From Thermasporomyces composti (GTDB lineage: Bacteria > Actinomycetota > Actinomycetes > Propionibacteriales > Actinopolymorphaceae): DNA of 64,000 nt. Positions 18,871 through 27,387 of the stretch are shown piece by piece. Made by a program: the position numbers and the translations under genes. Numbering within the stretch: position 1 is the stretch's first letter; each line of letters begins with the position of its first letter. The notes below the pieces were generated by a model. The model saw nothing but the letters and a program-made list of their open reading frames with translations, had not been told where the DNA came from and did no database searches. The DNA lies in assembly GCF_003386795.1 (NCBI RefSeq), contig NZ_QTUC01000001.1, forward strand, positions 3,596,001 through 3,660,000, in the 5' to 3' direction.

Positions 18871-20211
18871 GTGGCCTCCTGGTGGTGTGAGTACGCCTGG
18901 CTGCCGTCCGGTGAGGTGGTTCCGGGCGTGCTCGTGGACGTCGCCGGCGACACGATCAGCGCGGTCACCCCGGGAGTACCGCGGCCACCGGGGACAGCCC
19001 GGCGGCTGCGTGGACTCACCATCCCAGGGCTGGCGAACGTCCACTCACACGCCTTCCATCGCGCGTTGCGGGGACACGCCCAGCGCGGTCGTGGCTCGTT
19101 CTGGACCTGGCGGGAGCGTATGTACGCGCTGGCCAGCCGTCTCGCCCCGGACTCCTACCAGCGGCTGGCTCGTGCGGTGTTCACCGAGATGGTGCTCGCC
19201 GGCGTGACGTGTGTGGGGGAGTTCCACTACGTCCACCACACCCGCGACGGGACGCCGTACGCGGACCCGAACGCGATGGGCAACGCCCTCATCGCGGCCG
19301 CGCACGAGGTGGGGATCCGGATCACCCTGCTCGACACGTGCTACCTCGCTGGCGGTCTCGGCCGGCCCGTGGCAGGGGTCCAGCTTCGGTTCAGCGACGA
19401 AACGGCGGCACGGTGGGCGGAACGGGTCGACCGGCTGTCCTCCGACGCCACGACTCGCATCGGTGCCGCGCTGCACTCTGTTCGGGCCGTACCGCTCACC
19501 GAGATTCCGGACGTGGTGGCGTGGGCTCGGGCTCGTGGCGCGCCGCTGCACGTGCACGTGGCGGAGCAACCGGCGGAGGTGGCCGCCTGCGTCGAGCTGC
19601 TGGGTCGGACGCCCGTACGAGTTCTGGCCGACGCGGGAGCGTTGGGCGAGGAGACGACGGCGATCCACGCCGTCCACCTCGACGACGACGACGTGAGGGT
19701 GCTCGGTGAGACGAGGACCGGCGTGTGCGTGTGCCCCACCACCGAGCGCGATCTCGCCGACGGCATCGCGCCGGCGCGCCGGTTGGCGGACACAGGGGTG
19801 AGGCTCACCCTCGGCTCGGACAGCCATGCGGTCGTGGACCTGTTCGAGGAGGCTCGCGCCGTCGAGCTCCACACCCGCCTCCAGACGCTCGTGCGCGGGA
19901 GCTTCGACGCGGCCGAGCTGCTGACGGCGGCGACGGTGAACGGACACCGCGCCCTGGGGTGGCCGCAGGCCGGGCGGATCGCGCCGGGTGCCCTCGCCGA
20001 CCTCGTGACGATTCGCCTCGATTCGGTCCGGACCGCGGGGTGTGGGCCCACGCCGGAGACCGTGGTCTTCGCGGCCACGGCCGCCGACGTGACCGATGTC
20101 GTCGTCGGCGGCCGCGTCGTCGTCCAGGAGGGCCGCCACCAGTGGCTCGCTGAGGCGGGACAGACGCTCGAGGTCGCGATCGCGGAGATCACGGAGGACC
20201 TCCCGAGGTGA
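18871..20211 (+). CDS. hutF: Formimidoylglutamate deiminase-like amidohydrolase (HutF)
   Basis: HutF removes ammonia from N-formimidoyl-L-glutamate to give N-formyl-L-glutamate in the five-step histidine degradation route. The 446-residue product has the amidohydrolase metal site HSH at 58-60 (NVHSHAFHRALRG), then HVHVAEQ, HAVHLDDDD and SDSHAVVDLFEEAR, in the order and spacing typical of HutF. The GTG at 18871 gives the usual family length; an in-frame ATG upstream (18790) adds an unrelated basic segment. No other hut gene is nearby. A related deaminase of unknown substrate cannot be excluded. Confidence 0.85.
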   Translation: MASWWCEYAWLPSGEVVPGVLVDVAGDTISAVTPGVPRPPGTARRLRGLTIPGLANVHSHAFHRALRGHAQRGRGSFWTWRERMYALASRLAPDSYQRLARAVFTEMVLAGVTCVGEFHYVHHTRDGTPYADPNAMGNALIAAAHEVGIRITLLDTCYLAGGLGRPVAGVQLRFSDETAARWAERVDRLSSDATTRIGAALHSVRAVPLTEIPDVVAWARARGAPLHVHVAEQPAEVAACVELLGRTPVRVLADAGALGEETTAIHAVHLDDDDVRVLGETRTGVCVCPTTERDLADGIAPARRLADTGVRLTLGSDSHAVVDLFEEARAVELHTRLQTLVRGSFDAAELLTAATVNGHRALGWPQAGRIAPGALADLVTIRLDSVRTAGCGPTPETVVFAATAADVTDVVVGGRVVVQEGRHQWLAEAGQTLEVAIAEITEDLPR

Positions 20212-20291
20212 CGAGACCGGGCCCGCGCCGCGGCCACGATCCCACGTCAGGTGGTCGCCCGCCGGTCACCTTCAGGTTGACGCCAGCGGTG

Positions 20292-20951
20292 TCAGTCCTT
20301 CGCGAGGTGACGGACCATGCGACCGAGCTGCTCGGCGTACCGCTCGAGGAACTCCGGGGAGTCTGGCTCGAGGCCGGTGATGCTCCGGGTGAGATGTGGG
20401 AGGGCGGCGGGCGCGCTGGCGGCCGCCATGAACGCCAGGAGAAAGCATCCGGGGTCGATGTCGTCGGCCAGCTCGCCGTCGCGCTGGCGCCTCTCCAGAT
20501 CGGCCACCGCCTCCCGCATGCGGGAGCCGCGCTCCTCACCTCCTGGGTCTCCGCCGGCGGGCATCAGGCCGTCCCAGAACAGGAGCCGGACGAGACTGCG
20601 CTGGTGTGCGGAGCGGGGTAGGTAGCTGGTGACGAGCTCCGCGAGGGTCATCCTCTGCTGCTCGGTCGACGCCTCGGTCTCCTGCCGTCGCCAACTCGAC
20701 GCGATGGCCCGGTAGAGCCCCTCCTTCCCGCCGAAGTAGTAGGAGATCAGCTGCTTGTTGACTCCCGCTCGCTCGGCGATCTCGTTCACCCGCGCCCCCG
20801 CGTAGCCCCTCGCCGCGAACTCCGTGAGTGCGGCGTCCAGGATGCGCTCGCGGGTCCGTTCCGGGTCGCGGCGGCGCTCGTCCGGTCCGGGCGCTCGCCG
20901 CGATCGAGCGGAGCTGGCAGGCGTCGCCTCAGCGGCTTGCCGACGTTCCAT
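20292..20951 (-). CDS. TetR-family regulator, divergent from a flavin monooxygenase
   Basis: A 219-residue TetR protein with the helix-turn-helix ARVNEIAERAGVNKQLISYY followed by FGGKEGLYRAIA, and a C-terminal helical ligand domain. The ATG at 20951 is preferred because a TAGGAT -10 box (complement of 20958-20963) lies seven bases upstream, which implies a leaderless transcript. Three phased palindromes lie directly upstream, between this gene and the monooxygenase gene. It most likely represses both itself and the monooxygenase. Confidence 0.88.
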   Translation of the reverse strand: MERRQAAEATPASSARSRRAPGPDERRRDPERTRERILDAALTEFAARGYAGARVNEIAERAGVNKQLISYYFGGKEGLYRAIASSWRRQETEASTEQQRMTLAELVTSYLPRSAHQRSLVRLLFWDGLMPAGGDPGGEERGSRMREAVADLERRQRDGELADDIDPGCFLLAFMAAASAPAALPHLTRSITGLEPDSPEFLERYAEQLGRMVRHLAKD

Positions 20952-20971
20952 GTCCTCGATCCTAGCGCAAT

Positions 20972-21029
20972 TCATCCATCTGGATGACTCTTTCATCCGT
21001 ACGGTTGACTACCTCATCCGGATGGTTGA
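20972..21029. promoter_or_regulatory. Three tandem palindromic operators with exact 21-bp phasing
   Basis: Three 16-base copies of TCATCC-N4-GG(A/T)TGA start at 20972, 20993 and 21014, each followed by five bases. All would therefore lie on the same face of the helix, two turns apart. The second and third copies contain a TTGACT -35 (21005-21010) that pairs with GATACT (21028-21033) at 17 bp. The predicted monooxygenase promoter is thus built into the operators. The TetR protein encoded next door is the obvious ligand. Confidence 0.75.
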
Positions 21030-21150
21030 TACTGCTGGTGTCGATGTCGGCTGTGGCGCTCGAAGGGTGCCCGGTGGTCCTCGAGCGTGCGGGACCGAAC
21101 CGGTGCTCCTCGTCACCGCAGACCTACGGAGGGAAGAGAGGGAGCAGACA

Positions 21151-22773
21151 GTGAACGTCCAGACGCAGCCCACCCGCACGTCCGTGCTCGTCGTCGGTGG
21201 CTCGCTGACCGGGCTGTCGAGCGCCGTGTTCCTCGCCTGGCACGGCGTACCGACCCTGCTCGTCGAACGCCACCCCGACCTGCTCATGCACCCGCGGCTG
21301 CGTGGGATCACCCCGCGGACGGTCGAGATCTTCCGGCAGGTGGGCATCGAGCAGGCGATCAAGGACTCGAGCTTCGCGGGGGCGGAGTTCGCCTGGCGGC
21401 CTGTGCGGGCCGAGACGATGGCCGACGAGCACTACGACGCCGTCGAGGACGAGGAAGACGACGACGTGCCGGAGGACGCCGGCGCGGTCAGCCCCTGCGG
21501 GTTCGGCCCCATCGACCAGGACAAGCTGGAGCTCATCCTGCGGAGTCGTGCGGTCGAGCTCGGGGCGGACGTGCGGTTCTCGACCGAGCTCGTGTCGTTC
21601 GATCAGGACGACGAGGGCGTCACCGCGCACATCCGTGACCGCCGTACCGGCGAGACCACGACAGTGCGGGCGGACTACCTCATCGCCTGCGATGGCTGGG
21701 CGAGCCCGATCCGGCAGCACCTCGGCATCTCGCTCGACGGGCCTGGTCCGCTGTTCCACACGATCACCGCGATCGTCGACGCCGACCTCCGACCCGCGAC
21801 TCGCGGCCGCAAGGTCACCGTCGCCTATCTGCAGCGGCCCCAGCCCTTCACGATCATGCTCGCGCACAACGAGGAGGGCACCCGCTGGGTGTTCGGCACC
21901 GGCTACTCGCCCGAGCACGAGAAGCTCGAGGAGTACACCGACGAGCGAGTCACAGAGCTGGTCCGCGCGGCGGCTGGACTACCCGACCTCCAGGTCACCG
22001 TCCGCCCGCAGATTCCGGGGACACAGCACAAGATCTTCGGCTTCAGCATCGGCGCGCAGGTGGCGAGGCAGTACCGGTCGGGACGGGTGTTCCTCGTCGG
22101 TGACGCCGCCCACCTGGTCCCGCCGACCGGTGGCTTCGGTGGGAACGCCGGGATCCAGGACGCGCACAACCTCGCCTGGAAGCTGGCAGCCGTGGTGCGA
22201 GGCGAGGCCGGGCCTTCCCTCCTCGACACCTACCACGACGAGCGCCGACCGGTCGGGCTCCTGACGATGACGCAAGCGCTCGCGCGCTTCGGCGATCGGA
22301 TGGGGCCCGGTGCCGAGACCCCGCTGCTGGACCACGCGGCGGTCTCCATGGGCTACCGCTACCAGTCGGCGGCGATCCTGGATCCGGTGGAGGGCGACCC
22401 GGTGACGCCCGCGAAGCTGCGCGGCGAACCCGGGACTCGAGCGCCCCACGTTCCGATCGACGGTGGGGTGGCTGGCGCCCAGTCGACGATCGACCTGTAC
22501 GGCAAGAACGCCGTGCTGCTCGCCGGCCCTGGCGGGTCCGACTGGGTCAACGGCGCGACGTCCGCCGCCAAGGAACTCGGCATTCCGCTCGACGCGTACC
22601 GGTTCGGAGGCGAGATCGCGGGGGAGGACGGCCCCGAGCGCTACGGCATCGGGACGGACGGGGCCGTCCTGATCCGGCCGGACGGGTTCGTCGCCTGGCG
22701 GAGCACCGGCTCGGTCGCCGATCCCGCACGCGAGGTCGAGCGGGTTCTGCGGACCGTGTGGTGCCGGTCCTGA
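21151..22773 (+). CDS. FAD-dependent aromatic monooxygenase (PheA/TfdB-like)
   Basis: A 540-residue class A flavoprotein hydroxylase. It has the N-terminal FAD Rossmann motif GGSLTG at 16-21, a DG motif (DGWASPIRQHLG) for FAD/NADPH contact, the GD motif GRVFLVGDAAHLVPPTGGFG at about 311-330, and a thioredoxin-like C-terminal domain. Such enzymes hydroxylate phenols or polyketide aromatics using NAD(P)H and oxygen. GTG 21151 follows GGGAG; the long in-frame upstream extension overlaps the tetR promoter and is rejected. The gene is divergent from tetR and probably induced by the regulator's aromatic ligand. Confidence 0.9.
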   Translation: MNVQTQPTRTSVLVVGGSLTGLSSAVFLAWHGVPTLLVERHPDLLMHPRLRGITPRTVEIFRQVGIEQAIKDSSFAGAEFAWRPVRAETMADEHYDAVEDEEDDDVPEDAGAVSPCGFGPIDQDKLELILRSRAVELGADVRFSTELVSFDQDDEGVTAHIRDRRTGETTTVRADYLIACDGWASPIRQHLGISLDGPGPLFHTITAIVDADLRPATRGRKVTVAYLQRPQPFTIMLAHNEEGTRWVFGTGYSPEHEKLEEYTDERVTELVRAAAGLPDLQVTVRPQIPGTQHKIFGFSIGAQVARQYRSGRVFLVGDAAHLVPPTGGFGGNAGIQDAHNLAWKLAAVVRGEAGPSLLDTYHDERRPVGLLTMTQALARFGDRMGPGAETPLLDHAAVSMGYRYQSAAILDPVEGDPVTPAKLRGEPGTRAPHVPIDGGVAGAQSTIDLYGKNAVLLAGPGGSDWVNGATSAAKELGIPLDAYRFGGEIAGEDGPERYGIGTDGAVLIRPDGFVAWRSTGSVADPAREVERVLRTVWCRS

Positions 22774-22798
22774 CGGCGTACACCGCCGCAATTCGGTG

Positions 22799-22839
22799 GG
22801 CCGCTTGGCACGTTCGATCGCGCACCGTGCCAAGCGGCC
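22799..22839. terminator. Bidirectional hairpin terminator
   Basis: Perfect 14-bp inverted repeat GGCCGCTTGGCACG / CGTGCCAAGCGGCC with a 13-base loop between the convergent monooxygenase and GNAT genes. Confidence 0.8.
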
Positions 22840-22851
22840 TACGCCATTTGC

Positions 22852-23388
22852 TCACGGCCTCGCGTCCGCGCCCCGCCCAGTGGGCGAGCTGTCGATACTC
22901 AACGCCTTCTCGAAGAGCGCGCCACTCATGCGGCCTTCCACGATCTCGGTCCGGACATGCCGAAACCCCTGCGTCCGGTAGTACTCGTGGAGGCGTGTGT
23001 TGGTGCGCCAGCAGTCCAGTCGGATGTAGCGCTGCCCGCGGCTGGCCTCGCGTTCGGCGAGGGCGCGCAGCAGGCTGGCGCCGTAGCCGTGGCCGTGCTC
23101 CCGCGCCATGAAGCGAGTGATGTACGTGACGCCGGGCTCGGCCATCTCCTCGCGCGTCCAGAAGTCGGGATCGTGCTCATCGATGGCGAGAACCGCCTTG
23201 ACGTCGCCGTCGATGACCCAGCCGACGAAGGCGCCCTTGTCGAAGAGCCGGTCAATGTCCGGATGGACGAGGTGCGACCGTGGGCCGCGGTACTGGTCCA
23301 GCCCTTTCGCCGCGAGCCATTGCTCGGCGTGGGTTCGCAGCTGATGGATGAGGACCCGGTTGTGCTCGTCTCGAAGTTCGACCAGCAT
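22852..23388 (-). CDS. GNAT-family N-acetyltransferase
   Basis: A 178-residue acetyltransferase. The acetyl-CoA pyrophosphate-binding motif A appears as REHGHGYGASLLRALAERE, and the end of the fold as LDCWRTNTRLHEYYRTQGF. The substrate is not predictable. The N-terminal part (EQWLAAKGLDQYRGP) is typical of actinobacterial GNAT proteins that act on small metabolites. It lies alone on the minus strand behind the terminator shared with the monooxygenase gene. Confidence 0.85.
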   Translation of the reverse strand: MLVELRDEHNRVLIHQLRTHAEQWLAAKGLDQYRGPRSHLVHPDIDRLFDKGAFVGWVIDGDVKAVLAIDEHDPDFWTREEMAEPGVTYITRFMAREHGHGYGASLLRALAEREASRGQRYIRLDCWRTNTRLHEYYRTQGFRHVRTEIVEGRMSGALFEKALSIDSSPTGRGADARP

Positions 23389-23460
23389 GCTCGGCTAGCC
23401 TTCGGCGCGTCGGTTCTGAGCGCCCCACTCGCACTTCAGCGGACGGTCCGTCGGCGAGAA

Positions 23461-24285
23461 CTAGGGCTTCCGGGCGACCGCGCAGTAGATCCAGCGAGAG
23501 CCGTCGCTGTCGGCGTCGGCGGGCTCTTCAGCGCCCCACAGCCCGGAGAACGTCACCACGGGTGGAGCGCCGTCGTACGGTGGCACGATCTCGAGGCCGT
23601 CGAAGAAGCGCTCCACGTCGGGCTTCGACCGGAAGTGCGCCTGCTCGTTGGCGTTGTCGTACACCCGGCGGAAACGCTCGATGACCTCGGGGTGGATGCG
23701 GTCGTAGGTGGCATGGGAGAGGGCCAGGTAGCTCCCGGACACCAGCGGAGCCATGTAGCGGTCGACGAGTCCCCACGGGTCGTCGTCGTCGGAGACGAAA
23801 TGCAGGACCGCGGCGAGCACGATGGCGACTGGTTCGTCGAAGTCGATGAGCTCGCGGACCTCCGGATGGCTGAGGATACCGTCCGGGGCCCGCAGGTCAC
23901 CTTGGATGAAGACCGTGTGCGGGGTGTCCTTGAGCAGGTCGCGGCCGTGCGCGACGATCATGGGATCGATGTCGACGTAGACGACGCGAGCGTCTGGTGC
24001 CACCGCCTGGGCCGCCTCGTGCGTGTTGTTCCGCGTCGGAAGGCCCGCGCCGACGTCGATGAACTGTCGGATTCCGTGCTCCGCGAGCCACTTGGTGGCC
24101 CTCTGGAGGAAGCCTCGGTTCGCCCACACGATGTCCTCTGTCTCGGGGACGAACTGGCGAATGGCCTCGACCGCCTTCACATCGGCTTCGAAGTAGTTGG
24201 TGCCACCGAGCACCAGGTCATACATGCGTCCGACGTTGGGCTTGGTGGGATCGACACCAGGGGGAACCGGCGTGTCGGTGGCCAT
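23461..24285 (-). CDS. SAM-dependent methyltransferase, DUF574 type
   Basis: A 274-residue protein of the DUF574/methyltransferase-19 family, which is greatly expanded in actinomycetes. The family N-terminus is clear (PNVGRMYDLVLGGTNYFEAD), followed by the SAM-binding loop QFIDVGAGLPTRNNTHEAAQ and YVDIDPMI, then DEPVAIVLAAVLHFV. The ATG at 24285 has a good GGAGG and gives the standard family N-terminus; the longer frame from 24309 is not needed. Physiological substrates of this family are mostly unknown. Confidence 0.9.
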   Translation of the reverse strand: MATDTPVPPGVDPTKPNVGRMYDLVLGGTNYFEADVKAVEAIRQFVPETEDIVWANRGFLQRATKWLAEHGIRQFIDVGAGLPTRNNTHEAAQAVAPDARVVYVDIDPMIVAHGRDLLKDTPHTVFIQGDLRAPDGILSHPEVRELIDFDEPVAIVLAAVLHFVSDDDDPWGLVDRYMAPLVSGSYLALSHATYDRIHPEVIERFRRVYDNANEQAHFRSKPDVERFFDGLEIVPPYDGAPPVVTFSGLWGAEEPADADSDGSRWIYCAVARKP

Positions 24286-24428
24286 TTGCCTGCTACCTCC
24301 GTGCGGCACGCTGCAAAGGGGGCGACGGGTCGTCGTGGGCGACAGCCGGACCTTATCCGATCACGCTGCGTCAAGATCATCCGGAGTCGACGACTGACAG
24401 AGTGACCCAGTGCCCAGGCAGCAGCTCG

Positions 24429-24453
24429 GGCGGGACCCTGGGAGGGTCCCGCC
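24429..24453. terminator. Hairpin terminator after the SDR gene
   Basis: Perfect 10-bp inverted repeat GGCGGGACCC / GGGTCCCGCC with a five-base loop, about 100 bases past the stop of the minus-strand SDR gene at 24557 and upstream of the methyltransferase gene. Confidence 0.65.
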
Positions 24454-24556
24454 GTCGCCGCCGGACCGTCCACGGGCAGCCCCTCCGGGACGAGGACGGG
24501 GAGTGCTCACAGCCGACGCGTGGACGTCCTTCTCACCAGGGCACGGCGCTGGAGTC

Positions 24557-25282
24557 TCACCAGGGGACGGTGCCGAAGCGGTCGACGAAGCGACCTGTGC
24601 CGCCGTCCGGGCCCTCGGTCGCCAGCGCGACGATCGCGTCGGTGCCCTCGGTGACGGTCTGGGTGCCGCTGAAGCCGTTGAGGTCGGTCGCCGTGTATCC
24701 GGGGTCGACGGCGTTGACCCGGATGTCCGGCAGCGCCTTGGCCAGCTGTGTCGTCATCATCGTCAGCGCTGCCTTCGACGATCCGTACAGCGGGCTGGCG
24801 AACTGCGATTCGACGCGCTCGGGGTCGTGCGTCAGCCCCTGCGAGCCCATACCGCTGCTGACGTTGATCACTGCGGGGTGTTCCGAGCGTCGGAGCAGCG
24901 GAAGGAACGCCATCGTCACGCGCAGCGCGCCGAACACGTTCGTGTCGTAGACCCGCAGCGCCTCGGCGGCGGTGAGCAGCTCCATTGTGTTCAGCCCATT
25001 GCCGTCATTCGTGTCCGCTCGGTTCGTCATGACACCGGCGTTGTTGATGAGCACGTTGAGGCGGCCTTCGTGCGCCTCGACGTCGGCCACCGCGGCCTTG
25101 ATGGACTCCTCGTCGGTGACGTCCATCCGCACGAAGCGCGCGCCGAGCCGTTCGGCCGCCGACCTGCCGCGCTCAAGATCGCGGGCGGTCACGATCACGG
25201 TGCGGCCCAGCTCGATGAGGCGGCGGGCGCTCTCGTAGCCGAGGCCCTTGTTGGCCCCCGTGATGAGGATGATGTCGCTCAT
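24557..25282 (-). CDS. Short-chain dehydrogenase/reductase
   Basis: A 241-residue classical SDR with cofactor motif TGANKGLG near residues 8-15, NNAG in NVLINNAGVMTNR, a serine in INVSSGMGSQG, and the catalytic YxxxK in PLYGSSKAALTMM. The start at 25282 (MSDIILITG) gives the normal N-terminus. It is divergent from an MmyB-like XRE regulator with a gap of about 100 bases, an arrangement very common in actinomycetes where the regulator controls the SDR. NADPH-dependent carbonyl reduction is likely; the substrate is unknown. Confidence 0.92.
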   Translation of the reverse strand: MSDIILITGANKGLGYESARRLIELGRTVIVTARDLERGRSAAERLGARFVRMDVTDEESIKAAVADVEAHEGRLNVLINNAGVMTNRADTNDGNGLNTMELLTAAEALRVYDTNVFGALRVTMAFLPLLRRSEHPAVINVSSGMGSQGLTHDPERVESQFASPLYGSSKAALTMMTTQLAKALPDIRVNAVDPGYTATDLNGFSGTQTVTEGTDAIVALATEGPDGGTGRFVDRFGTVPW

Positions 25283-25384
25283 ACGTTCAGCCTTCGCGGC
25301 CTCCGTTCGGGCCGCCAGGGACGCCTTGACGGTAGGACTGCCGGTACCAGTCACATCGTGTCGGCGCGCCGGAGAATGGGCGGT

Positions 25385-26263
25385 ATGAGCGAGGAGACCG
25401 GGCTCGGTCCCACCCTCCGTGCCTGGCGTGACCGGCTGAGCCCGGCGGCGGTCGGTCTGCCCGCCGGGCGCAAACGTCGCGCTCGAGGATTGCGCCGCGA
25501 GGAGCTGTCGGAGCTCGCGGGGATCTCGGTGGACTACGTCATCCGCCTGGAGCAGGGACGAGCGACCAGGCCGTCTCCCCAGGTCGTCGCCTCGCTCGCC
25601 CGAGCGCTCCAGCTGAATCGGGAGGAGCGGGACCACCTCTACCGCCTCGCCGGGCTGCGTCCCCCGTCCGACCGGCACATCGTCGACCACATTCCTCCTG
25701 GGATGCAGAGAGTCTTGACCCGCCTGGGCGAGACGCCGGCGGCCGTCTTCGCCGCCGACTGGCGGCTGATCTGGTGGAATCGCGCATGGTCCGCGGTGCT
25801 CGGCGACCCCAGCGGGATCGACCCGGAGGATCGGAACCTGGTCAAAGCCCACTTTCCCGTCCCCGGCGACTGCGGTCGTGTCGGGCTCTGGCCCGTCGTT
25901 CTCCGGGACCGCGAGAGCACCGGGCGCGCCATCGTCGCCGACCTGCGCCGGGCCTCGGCGAAGTACCCGGATGACCCGCGACTGTCCGCCCTCATCGAGC
26001 GGACGTTGGCCGGCAACGCACGCTTCGCGCAGCTCTGGCGGGAAGGCGCGGTCGCGGGACACCCCGAGGACCGCAAGACGGTCATCCGACCGGGCGTCGG
26101 CGAGATCACTCTCGACTGCGACGTTCTCACGGACACCGACACCGATCTCAAGGTGGTGATCTTCACCGCCGAGCCCGGCAGTGAGGACGAGAGCCGGCTC
26201 AAGCTCGCGCTCGTCGCTGGAGCGGTGCCGTCGATGACCATCACCCAGACCGAGGAGACGTAA
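25385..26263 (+). CDS. XRE-family regulator with MmyB-like ligand-binding domain
   Basis: A 292-residue regulator. The helix-turn-helix spans about 30-85 with GLRREELSELAGISVDYVIR and the conserved LEQGRATRPSPQVVASLARA. The C-terminal MmyB-like PAS-type domain starts at about 105 with TPAAVFAADWRLIWWNRAW and ends near ITLDCDVLTDTDTDLKVVIF. Regulators of this type usually control the divergent SDR gene. The start at 25385 has a -10-like GAGAAT about nine bases upstream and no Shine-Dalgarno, suggesting a leaderless mRNA. Confidence 0.9.
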   Translation: MSEETGLGPTLRAWRDRLSPAAVGLPAGRKRRARGLRREELSELAGISVDYVIRLEQGRATRPSPQVVASLARALQLNREERDHLYRLAGLRPPSDRHIVDHIPPGMQRVLTRLGETPAAVFAADWRLIWWNRAWSAVLGDPSGIDPEDRNLVKAHFPVPGDCGRVGLWPVVLRDRESTGRAIVADLRRASAKYPDDPRLSALIERTLAGNARFAQLWREGAVAGHPEDRKTVIRPGVGEITLDCDVLTDTDTDLKVVIFTAEPGSEDESRLKLALVAGAVPSMTITQTEET

Positions 26264-26317
26264 GGCGCCGGTCTGCCAGGAGAGGCGTTTCGTTCGTCGG
26301 TGTCGGAGTCGTCGGTG

Positions 26318-27325
26318 TTACGGACGACCCAGCCGTGGTGGATCGGCCTCTTCCGATGCGTCGTCGGGGCCGTCGACGGCGCGGAGACAGCGCAGCCCGT
26401 GTGCCCGCAAGGCAACGCGCACCTCGGGCGGCCCGCTGATCAGCGTGAAGTCCGCGTCGACCGAGGTGATCATCCAAACCAGCGCCCATGGGCTGTCGGC
26501 GCCGACGTGCAGCAGGCAGCTGCGATCGTCGACGGCCTCGACGGCTCCCATGCCCGGCCACACCCGGTCGGCCACGGCGGTGGCGGATTCGTGCAGCGCC
26601 ACCGTAGCCTGGTAGGGCCAAGCCGCCTGGGACAGCTGGCGCGCCACGTACGTCGCGACGTCGTCGTACGGCAACGGACGCGGTTCAAAGCGCGGCCCCG
26701 TCGGGGTACGGGGCCGCAGTCGGTCGACGCGGAACGTACGCCACTCGGAGCGGTCGAGGTCGAACGCGACGAGGTACCACCGCCGGCCGAAGCTGACCAG
26801 CGTCTGCGGCTCGACGGTGCGGACAGTCTCAGCGCCGTGCGCGTCGGTGTAGTCGAAGCGCAGCCGTTCGCGTCGGCGACAGGCTTCGGCGACGGCCATC
26901 AGCGTCTCCGCGGCGACTCGCGGTCCGGGCTCGTCGCCGGCTCGGACGGTCGCGGTGTGCAGGGTGGTGACGCGGTAGCGCAGCCGCGACGGCAGCACCT
27001 GCTCGAGCTTGGTGAGCGCCCGCAGCGACGGCTCCTCCAGTCCGGCGACCGATCCGCCCGCGGCTGTCCGCAGACCGACGACCACCGCGACCGCCTCCTC
27101 GTCGTCGAGCAACAGCGGCGGCAGCGACGCTCCGGCGCCGAGCCGATAGCCGGCCGTACCCCGCGTCGCGTGCACGGGGTAGCCGAGCTCCCGGAGCCGC
27201 TCGACGTCGCGGCGGATGGTGCGGGTGGTGACACCCAGCCGCTCGGCGAGCTCCGTGCCGGTCCACTCACGTGGTGTCTGCAGCAGTGAGAGCAGCTTGA
27301 GCAACCGGGCCGACGTCTCCGACAT
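26318..27325 (-). CDS. HTH/WYL-domain (YafY-like) transcriptional regulator
   Basis: A 335-residue protein with an N-terminal winged helix (TGTELAERLGVTTRTIRRDV), a central linker, and a WYL domain around residues 140-215 (RLRFDYTDAHGAETVRTVEP, GRRWYLVAFDL) followed by the WCX-type C-terminal extension. It is divergent from the epoxide hydrolase gene with only about 60 bases between starts, and that gap contains a palindrome. It most likely regulates the epoxide hydrolase and itself. Confidence 0.9.
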   Translation of the reverse strand: MSETSARLLKLLSLLQTPREWTGTELAERLGVTTRTIRRDVERLRELGYPVHATRGTAGYRLGAGASLPPLLLDDEEAVAVVVGLRTAAGGSVAGLEEPSLRALTKLEQVLPSRLRYRVTTLHTATVRAGDEPGPRVAAETLMAVAEACRRRERLRFDYTDAHGAETVRTVEPQTLVSFGRRWYLVAFDLDRSEWRTFRVDRLRPRTPTGPRFEPRPLPYDDVATYVARQLSQAAWPYQATVALHESATAVADRVWPGMGAVEAVDDRSCLLHVGADSPWALVWMITSVDADFTLISGPPEVRVALRAHGLRCLRAVDGPDDASEEADPPRLGRP

Positions 27326-27347
27326 GTGCAGGAGCCTTCTGGTCGCC

Positions 27348-27366
27348 TAGGACTGTTCTTGTCCTA
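27348..27366. promoter_or_regulatory. Palindromic operator between WYL regulator and epoxide hydrolase genes
   Basis: TAGGAC-N7-GTCCTA is a perfect 6-bp inverted repeat 22 bases before the epoxide hydrolase start. A CATAGC -10-like box (27374-27379) about eight bases before the ATG would place the -35 region inside this palindrome and suggests a leaderless message. It is the natural candidate site for the WYL regulator. Confidence 0.6.
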
Positions 27367-27387
27367 AGTCGACCATAGCCTCACGCC

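Noticed and set aside
16726-19044. Long minus-strand open frame (about 770 codons) across the binding-protein gene
   Set aside because: It is antisense to a well-supported SBP gene, has a V/R/D-rich composition typical of reverse-strand shadows in high-GC DNA, and shows no domain.
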